Source: Hyaloperonospora brassicae (taxonomy: Eukaryota; Oomycota; Peronosporomycetes; Peronosporales; Peronosporaceae). From it: 64,000 nt of DNA. This document shows, one piece after another, positions 55,667-64,000 of the stretch; the first letter of the stretch is position 1; every line of letters begins with the position of its first letter. Made by a program: the position numbers and the translations under genes. The notes beneath the pieces were generated by a model that was not told where the DNA came from, made no database searches, and saw only the letters and a list, made by a program, of their open reading frames with translations. The DNA lies in NCBI GenBank assembly GCA_947650285.1, contig CANTFL010001484.1:310001-374000 (forward strand). The letters run 5' to 3'.

Positions 55667-58600
55667 CTACGTATCCGCCGCTTCTCCGTCGTCGTAATCA
55701 TTCGTACCGCGACGGGTTGTGCTTTTCCAACCGAAACGCGACGGGAAGGCCGGTTTGGACACAGTCGGAGCAGTGAATCGGCCGAAACGAAACTTACTCT
55801 TGGACGGGTGCTGTTCCTGAGGCGAATACACGACTGACGATTCGTCCATCTCGTTCTCGACGGTGCTGCTCAATTTGCTCATCGGAACTGAGAGCTTGCG
55901 ATTCAGCAAACCTGCGACAGAGCTCAATCCAATTGCCGAAGGCAAGGCGCTCGTCGACGGTGCCTTCTTATCCTTCTCCTCTTCTTCGAAAGATGACGCC
56001 GGTGAACTCGTCGGCTTGCTCGGACGGCGACTTGATAGCGCACTGAGGACACTAGCAGCACGCCAGCGACTATTGCTCTTCGTACGTGATGCTGGTGTCT
56101 CGTCATGCACTTCATCAGTTTCCGCGTTGCCGATAATGTGACCTGAGCCTGGAGAACCACTGGTGACAGAGCTTGCACAGTCGCTATCAGTATCGAAACA
56201 CGTCTGGCCCTCGTCGCGGTTCTCGACATCGCTTAGACACTGCTCATCGTGGTCCGATTTGATAGAGACGTCCGCATATGAGTCCTCACGGGAGCGAACG
56301 TCACCGTCCAGAGAGCTGCCACGAGACCGAAACACATCAGCGTGAGAATCCGTTCGGGTTCGCGTCGAGTCGGCGTACGAGTCACCACGGGATCGAGGGG
56401 AGTCGGCGTACGAGTCCATTCGAGAGCGGAACGGATCATCGTAGGCTTCGTCATTCCGCTGAGAGACACTGCTCATTGAGCTTGACTCCAAACTGCTTCG
56501 AGCCGTGTCCAGGTCCAACGACGGCTCTTGGAGTGAATACCCAGATTGGCTAGATAGCCGCCATTCACTTCCAGACACATTGCTACTTAAGCGCTCACTG
56601 CCGACCTCCACGTCAATCTCCTCGGTTGAAGGCAAAGGCGACACTGCACCATGTACAGCGGCGACAGCATCCGAGGACGGTGTAGCGTCAAGGCTTACAT
56701 CGCTACGCTCGTCCACCGAGTGAGATTCATCGTCGATATCCGAACTGCGAATGGTGGTGTGCTCAATCAACTTTTGCTCCTCAACTGCGTCGACGAAAAC
56801 ATCGCTACCGGCATCACTTTTGTCATCGTTATAAGCTGAGTCGTACTCAGGGACCGAAAACTCAAGTGCAACGTCCTCCAAACTTGCAGATGCTCGAGAA
56901 TCGTGATTGCACTGAGAAAGTCGTGACTCCACATGTTCATTACCCATGCGTGGCGAACCGTCACTCTGGTCCGACATTTCAAGCTCCAACGATTGCGTCG
57001 AGACTCGGGCAAATGGTGCTTCGCCAACAAAGCTTGGCGCATCTTCAAAGCTAGAGTCGTCATCGCTGTCGTCAGACACAACCGAGAAGCGTCCACTTTG
57101 ACTCAAAAGCTGAAGCTCCGCCAACGTAGGGTTTCGGTCAACTTCACAGCCCTCAAAGTCAGACTCTCCTTTGACAATTCCATTCCCCAATCGCCGCGTA
57201 GCAGCTTTTTTTCGTCCGATGCTGCCGCGCCATGCAGCTTGAATCTTAATCGCACACTCCGATGGATTCAAAGCCACAGGTGAAACCAAGTACTTCCCAA
57301 GCTCGTGAACTACGGCTGGGCTTGACCGCAAAAGCTGATTACTCGACGCCATTCCAATCTCAAGCTTTGACTGTTCACTCGTCTTGAACAGCTGCTGATC
57401 TCGTTTCATACGAGCAGCGACCGCGGAACGCCACTGGCTCTGGATCTTCGTTGCCATGCTGCTCTCGACCTCCAACACACGGGCAGCTTCTTCCTGACGA
57501 GCAGCTTCGGCGACGGCAGCCTCAGCAGCAGCAGCTTCAGCACGCAACGCCGACACCGCGGACCGAGCAGCTGTTCCGCGCCACTGGCTCTGGATCTTCG
57601 TTGCCATGCTGCTCTCGACCTCCAACACACGGGCAGCTTCTTCCTGACGAGCAGCTTCGGCGACGGCAGCCTCAGCAGCAGCAGCTTCAGCACGCAACGC
57701 CGACACCGCGGACCGAGCAGCCGTTCCGCGCCACTGGCTCTGGATCTTCGTTGCCATGCTGCTCTCGACCTCCAACACACGGGCAGCTTCTTCCTGACGA
57801 GCAGCTTCGGCGACGGCAGCCTCAGCAGCAGCAGCTTCAGCACGCAACGCCCACACCGCGGACCGAGCAGCCGTTCCGCGCCACTGGCTCTGGATCTTCG
57901 TTGCCATGCTGCTCTCGACCTCCAACACACGGGCAGCTTCTTCCTGACGAGCAGCTTCGGCGACGGCAGCCTCAGCAGCAGCAGCTTCAGCACGCAGCGC
58001 CGACACCGCGGACCGAGCAGCCGTTCCGCGCCACTGGCTCTGGATCTTCGTTGCCATGCTGCTCTCGACCTCCAACACACGGGCAGCTTCTTCCTGACGA
58101 GCAGCTTCGGCGACGGCAGCCTCAGCAGCAGCAGCTTCAGCACGCAACGCCCACACCGCGGACCGAGCAGCCGTTCCGCGCCACTGGCTCTGGATCTTCG
58201 TTGCCATGCTGCTCTCGACCTCCAACACACGGGCAGCTTCTTCCTGACGAGCAGCTTCGGCGACGGCAGCCTCAGCAGCAGCAGCTTCAGCACGCAACGC
58301 CGACACCGCGGACCGAGCAGCCGTTCCGCGCCACTGGCTCTGGATCTTCGTTGCCATGCTGCTCTCGACCTCCAACACACGGGCAGCTTCTTCCTGACGA
58401 GCAGCTTCGGCGACGGCAGCCTCAGCAGCAGCAGCTTCAGCACGCAACGCCCACACCGCGGACCGAGCAGCTGTTCCGCGCCACTGGCTCTGGATCTTCG
58501 TTGCCATGCTGCTCTCGACCTCCAACACACGGGCAGCTTCTTCCTGACGAGCAGCTTCGGCGACGGCAGCCTCAGCAGCAGCAGCTTCAGCACGCAACGC

Positions 58601-61600
58601 CGACACCGCGGACCGAGCAGCCGTTCCGCGCCACTGGCTCTGGATCTTCGTTGCCATGCTGCTCTCGACCTCCAACACACGGGCAGCTTCTTCCTGACGA
58701 GCAGCTTCGGCGACGGCAGCCTCAGCAGCAGCAGCTTCAGCACGCAACGCCGACACCGCGGACCGAGCAGCCGTTCCGCGCCACTGGCTCTGGATCTTCG
58801 TTGCCATGCTGCTCTCGACCTCCAACACACGGGCAGCTTCTTCCTGACGAGCAGCTTCGGCGACGGCAGCCTCAGCAGCAGCAGCTTCAGCACGCAACGC
58901 CGACACCGCGGACCGAGCAGCCGTTCCGCGCCACTGGCTCTGGATCTTCGTTGCCATGCTGCTCTCGACCTCCAACACACGGGCAGCTTCTTCCTGACGA
59001 GCAGCTTCGGCGACGGCAGCCTCAGCAGCAGCAGCTTCAGCACGCAACGCCGACACCGCGGACCGAGCAGCCGTTCCGCGCCACTGGCTCTGGATCTTCG
59101 TTGCCATGCTGCTCTCGACCTCCAACACACGGGCAGCTTCTTCCTGACGAGCAGCTTCGGCGACGGCAGCCTCAGCAGCAGCAGCTTCAGCACGCAACGC
59201 CGACACCGCGGACCGAGCAGCCGTTCCGCGCCACTGGCTCTGGATCTTCGTTGCCATGCTGCTCTCGACCTCCAACACACGGGCAGCTTCTTCCTGACGA
59301 GCAGCTTCGGCGACGGCAGCCTCAGCAGCAGCAGCTTCAGCACGCAACGCCCACACCGCGGACCGAGCAGCCGTTCCGCGCCACTGGCTCTGGATCTTCG
59401 TTGCCATGCTGCTCTCGACCTCCAACACACGGGCAGCTTCTTCCTGACGAGCAGCTTCGGCGACGGCAGCCTCAGCAGCAGCAGCTTCAGCACGCAACGC
59501 CGACACCGCGGACCGAGCAGCCGTTCCGCGCCACTGGCTCTGGATCTTCGTTGCCATGCTGCTCTCGACCTCCAACACACGGGCAGCTTCTTCCTGACGA
59601 GCAGCTTCGGCGACGGCAGCCTCAGCAGCAGCAGCTTCAGCACGCAACGCCGACACCGCGGACCGAGCAGCCGTTCCGCGCCACTGGCTCTGGATCTTCG
59701 TTGCCATGCTGCTCTCGACCTCCAACACACGGGCAGCTTCTTCCTGACGAGCAGCTTCGGCGACGGCAGCCTCAGCAGCAGCAGCTTCAGCACGCAACGC
59801 CCACACCGCGGACCGAGCAGCCGTTCCGCGCCACTGGCTCTGGATCTTCGTTGCCATGCTGCTCTCGACCTCCAACACACGGGCAGCTTCTTCCTGACGA
59901 GCAGCTTCGGCGACGGCAGCCTCAGCAGCAGCAGCTTCAGCACGCGACGCCCACACCGCGGACCGAGCAGCCGTTCCGCGCCACTGGCTCTGGATCTTCG
60001 TTGCCATGCTGCTCTCGACCTCCAACACACGGGCAGCTTCTTCCTGACGAGCAGCTTCGGCGACGGCAGCCTCAGCAGCAGCAGCTTCAGCACGCAACGC
60101 CGACACCGCGGACCGAGCAGCCGTTCCGCGCCACTGGCTCTGGATCTTCGTTGCCATGCTGCTCTCGACCTCCAACACACGGGCAGCTTCTTCCTGACGA
60201 GCAGCTTCGGCGACGGCAGCCTCAGCAGCAGCAGCTTCAGCACGCAACGCCCACACCGCGGACCGAGCAGCCGTTCCGCGCCACTGGCTCTGGATCTTCG
60301 TTGCCATGCTGCTCTCGACCTCCAACACACGGGCAGCTTCTTCCTGACGAGCAGCTTCGGCGACGACAGCCTCAGCAGCAGCAGCTTCAGCACGCAACGC
60401 CGACACCGCGGACCGAGCAGCCGTTCCGCGCCACTGGCTCTGGATCTTCGTTGCCATGCTGCTCTCGACCTCCAACACACGGGCAGCTTCTTCCTGACGA
60501 GCAGCTTCGGCGACGGCAGCCTCAGCAGCAGCAGCTTCAGCACGCAACGCCGACACCGCGGACCGAGCAGCCGTTCCGCGCCACTGGCTCTGGATCTTCG
60601 TTGCCATGCTGCTCTCGACCTCCAACACACGGGCAGCTTCTTCCTGACGAGCAGCTTCGGCGACGGCAGCCTCAGCAGCAGCAGCTTCAGCACGCAACGC
60701 CGACACCGCGGACCGAGCAGCCGTTCCGCGCCACTGGCTCTGGATCTTCGTTGCCATGCTGCTCTCGACCTCCAACACACGGGCAGCTTCTTCCTGACGA
60801 GCAGCTTCGGCGACGGCAGCCTCAGCAGCAGCAGCTTCAGCACGCAACGCCCACACCGCGGACCGAGCAGCCGTTCCGCGCCACTGGCTCTGGATCTTCG
60901 TTGCCATGCTGCTCTCGACCTCCAACACACGGGCAGCTTCTTCCTGACGAGCAGCTTCGGCGACGGCAGCCTCAGCGGCAGCAGCTTCAGCACGCAACGC
61001 CGACACCGCGGACCGAGCAGCCGTTCCGCGCCACTGGCTCTGGATCTTCGTTGCCATGCTGCTCTCGACCTCCAACACACGGGCAGCTTCTTCCTGACGA
61101 GCAGCTTCGGCGACGGCAGCCTCAGCAGCAGCAGCTTCAGCACGCAACGCCGACACCGCGGACCGAGCAGCCGTTCCGCGCCACTGGCTCTGGATCTTCG
61201 TTGCCATGCTGCTCTCGACCTCCAACACACGGGCAGCTTCTTCCTGACGAGCAGCTTCGGCGACGGCAGCCTCAGCAGCAGCAGCTTCAGCACGCAACGC
61301 CGACACCGCGGACCGAGCAGCCGTTCCGCGCCACTGGCTCTGGATCTTCGTTGCCATGCTGCTCTCGACCTCCAACACACGGGCAGCTTCTTCCTGACGA
61401 GCAGCTTCGGCGACGGCAGCCTCAGCAGCAGCAGCTTCAGCACGCAACGCCGACACCGCGGACCGAGCAGCCGTTCCGCGCCACTGGCTCTGGATCTTCG
61501 TTGCCATGCTGCTCTCGACCTCCAACACACGGGCAGCTTCTTCCTGACGAGCAGCTTCGGCGACGGCAGCCTCAGCAGCAGCAGCTTCAGCACGCAACGC

Positions 61601-64000
61601 CCACACCGCGGACCGAGCAGCCGTTCCGCGCCACTGGCTCTGGATCTTCGTTGCCATGCTGCTCTCGACCTCCAACACACGGGCAGCTTCTTCCTGACGA
61701 GCAGCTTCGGCGACGGCAGCCTCAGCAGCAGCAGCTTCAGCACGCAACGCCCACACCGCGGACCGAGCAGCCGTTCCGCGCCACTGGCTCTGGATCTTCG
61801 TTGCCATGCTGCTCTCGACCTCCAACACACGGGCAGCTTCTTCCTGACGAGCAGCTTCGGCGACGGCAGCCTCAGCAGCAGCAGCTTCAGCACGCAACGC
61901 CCACACCGCGGACCGAGCAGCCGTTCCGCGCCACTGGCTCTGGATCTTCGTTGCCATGCTCCTCTCGACCTCCAACACACGGGCAGCTTCTTCCTGAGCG
62001 CAACGTTTCAACCGCAACAAGGTTTTCTGTGCTATGGCCCGACGCCATGTACACTGAAGCTGGATTATAGCAGCACGTTGACCTTGTCTGTTCAACACAG
62101 CAGCTCGCATTCGAAACAATGCCTGGATGGTTGTAGCTGCGGCATGCTGTTTCCGGAGACGAGCGAGCTCGGTCATTGCTCGCCAAGTAGATAGCGTTCG
62201 AGCCATATATGCTTGTATTGTGCGTGCTGCTTGAATCTGCTTGGTGTAAGCAACCTGAGCCTGCCAAGATCGAACGAGCGACTGCAGCAAGACAATTGCA
62301 GCTTTGCAGTTCGCAGCTTCGAGCTGGTAGCGATTCCTCTGCAGTCGTCCTCGTACGATTTTTTGAATGGCTACAGCGCAGGTACGCTGAAGTCGTCGTT
62401 GCTGACGTAAGCTTTCAACCTGTTTTCGTGCTCGACGCCGTCTAAATCCAGTTTGGACGCTGAGTGCAATTCGACTGGCAGCCGCTAGTTTCTTGCTATA
62501 TCCGTCGCGAGCAATCATCCCACGCACACGAGACTGGACTCGTGTAGCCATTTCGTTCTTGTGTTTCACCACCTGCCGTTCTCCCTCTTTCGTAGGAGCT
62601 TGTCCGTACGACACGCCATTAAATGACATCAATTTCTTGTTTTGCTTTGCCAGTTCGGCTGCAAGCAACAGAAACGTATTAGTATTCAGATCAATGACGA
62701 GGTAGAAATATATTCGCACCTGCTCTCCGGTCCATCTCGGCAAATTTCTTAGCAGCAGATCTAACGTCAAGCTTCGCCCCATCAACTGAAGCCTTCAGCT
62801 GCTCAACGTCGACGTCTATGCGTGTATCAAACATTTCAAGGTCATACAAAGCACAGAACAAACACACAATCCAGATCAGACGCACCGCTGACAGACTGCT
62901 TGTCTACTGGTCCCACGGATTCAATCGACTCCATCGACATCTTGCGCGTGGACTCCCATGAAGCCTTGCGTTCAACTTCATCAGACGTTTTTTGCTCTTC
63001 TCGTGCACGATTTTCAGCTACATAAACATAGCCACACATGTCAGTGCTACTGACACCCTCGTCAAGCGATGAGCACGATACGTACCGAGTTGCGCTTGAA
63101 ATCGTGCAAGTGCTTTCACAGTATGAGGGCTGGCTTTCTTGATCCGTGTAGCAGGATCTGTGAACGGGTAATGCTTGGCTACAAGACATCAAAAGTTCAG
63201 CAATCGAAATGTGCCTACCCGGCACCACCAAACGAGGTACTATCATCGGTCGATAGATTGCCCACACACCTTTAGGGACTTCATCGGGATCACCATGCTT
63301 GGGCACCACCATGCCATTCCTCATACCATATTCGTGCGTCGTGTCGCGCTGGTCGTACTTCAGAAGCGCAGCTTTCGCCTTCTCCTCTGCCTCCTTCTCT
63401 ACCTGTGCAACCTCTTTGGCGTGCACATAGGCGTGGTCAAAGTCCGGCGACGAAAAGTTGTTCGTCGCGTCTTTCGCGCATTGCTCCTTCTGTCGCTCCT
63501 GTTCCCGGACACGCTTCTTTTCGTCCAATTGCTCTTCAAAAAACGTCTTGCCTCCTGCAAAATTCCTCAGCGCCGATTGTGCCTCTTGCTCTTTCTTACG
63601 CTCCTCTTTTTCAAGCCGCCGCTTTTCCTCTCGTTTCTCGTCTTCAAACGTCTGTCCGCTGCTCGAGAACTGCGCGAGGGACTTCTTGGCCATCCGCTCG
63701 GCCAACCGCACACTCCTTTGCTGCTTCAACGAGAAATTGTAGGCACGATCGCTCTCGAGGTGATACGACGACTGCTTGGCCGTGGCGCTGTTGCCTTCCG
63801 GAGCCGTGCGGCGCTCCTGCTCGTCCTGCAGCTTCCGTTCCTGTGCTGCAGCAGCCAGGAGCGACTCGGAGCTCTTGACGCGAGCGTACACGGACGGAGC
63901 CTTGTCGCCTGTCTCGTCTGCCGACGGGTCCGTTGCCTTTGGCAGCTTCACCGGCGGCGGAGGTGCCACGCGTCGCTTCCAGGCGGGCGGCTCTGAGTTC
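55667..64000 (-). CDS. Giant IQ-motif (calmodulin-binding) repeat protein, five exons in window, 5' partial
   Basis: Exons on the minus strand: 64000-63270 (open past the window edge), 63178-63086, 63017-62886, 62815-62720 and 62658-55667. Introns are 91, 68, 70 and 61 nt, all GT-AG and all phase 1. The joined frame gives 2680 residues without a stop. The N-terminal part is charged and helical, with repeats around LAQFSSSGQTF, LRNFAGGKTF and TNNFSSPDF. Several divergent IQ motifs follow (TRVQSRVRGMIAR, IQKIVRGRLQR). Then comes an array of 50-residue units, each with a perfect IQ motif IQSQWRGTAAR followed by an Ala/Glu helix. The C-terminus is Ser/Asp-rich with RSRxDSYADSxR repeats and ends near FPSRFGWKS. 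IQ motifs bind calmodulin or myosin-type light chains, so a long Ca2+-responsive rod-like scaffold is likely. No motor head is visible in the window. The true start lies beyond 64000. Confidence 0.85.
57434..61993 (-). repeat. 150-bp tandem array, 30 full units plus one partial, coding IQ motifs
   Basis: The unit length is exactly 150 bp (50 codons). Thirty complete units run from 61993 to 57494 and a 31st is cut after its IQ motif. Units are almost identical. The main variable site is one base giving Trp (TGG) or Ser (TCG) after RSAV. From the N-terminus the order is WWWSSSSWSSSWSWWSSW then SSSSSWSWSWSS. Rare singletons also occur: a first-unit Arg, one Val for Ala, one Ser for Leu. Because the unit is a multiple of three, long open frames also exist in other phases on both strands; these are shadows. 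Confidence 0.95.

Noticed and set aside
57434..61993. CRISPR-like array
   Set aside because: The repeats are contiguous 150-bp coding units without spacers, in a eukaryotic gene.
57451..62070. A 1539-codon Gln/Pro/Arg-rich frame opposite to the IQ gene
   Set aside because: It is a by-product of a stop-free 150-bp unit; the minus-strand frame has IQ motifs, introns and non-repeat flanks that prove the real gene.

Overview
The window looks like a piece of an oomycete chromosome (Phytophthora or a downy mildew). The signs are short GT-AG introns with CTAAY-type branch sites, gypsy/chromovirus-type LTR retrotransposons, initiator-like sequences close to start codons, and an alternation of a GC-richer gene block (about 50.2-64 kb) with long AT-rich, gene-empty stretches (about 2.1-9.2 kb and 16.8-35.5 kb). 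The genus is inference.

Layout. 1-721 is the 3' end of a Ty3/gypsy element (family 1, + orientation) with its LTR. 722-9238 is GATC-rich and then AT-rich DNA with at least one decayed gypsy RNase H. 9239-16752 is a full-length but heavily mutated Ty3/gypsy element (minus orientation, 481-bp LTRs). 16753-35700 is AT-rich DNA with two degraded gene remnants (18985-19275 and 26598-27214, the latter with a signal peptide). 35705-37430 carries a 19-bp palindromic minisatellite and unrecognised sequence. 37435-38540 is a decayed integrase-chromodomain of a second gypsy family, abutting a 5' half-element of family 1 (38541-40841). 42192-50177 is a young, complete family-1 chromovirus with identical-length LTRs and a perfect 5-bp target duplication. 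After it come three host genes: a small CREST-type membrane protein (51310-52076), a PAP2 lipid phosphatase of the PLPP6 type (52464-53335), and a very large calmodulin-binding IQ-repeat protein (55667 to beyond 64000, minus strand) that contains 30 full near-identical 150-bp repeat units.

The most unusual signal is in the family-1 retrotransposon. Its LTRs, its gag-pol coding region and its 3' antisense ORF are all packed with short, mostly perfect inverted repeats (arms 6-12 bp, short loops), roughly one every 30-50 bp. In the sampled stretch this is tens of times more than chance. Where a diverged relict copy can be aligned, arms are kept while loops change, and some arms differ by paired (compensatory) substitutions. 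A second unusual property is an antisense protein frame between the end of pol and the 3' LTR. It is open without indels in two diverged family-1 copies, and a frame in the same position exists in the older, different element at 9.2-16.7 kb.

The two lipid/membrane genes lie in tandem on the + strand and the IQ gene converges on them from the other strand. No operon-like or pathway-level cooperation can be shown beyond a shared membrane/lipid theme of the first two.
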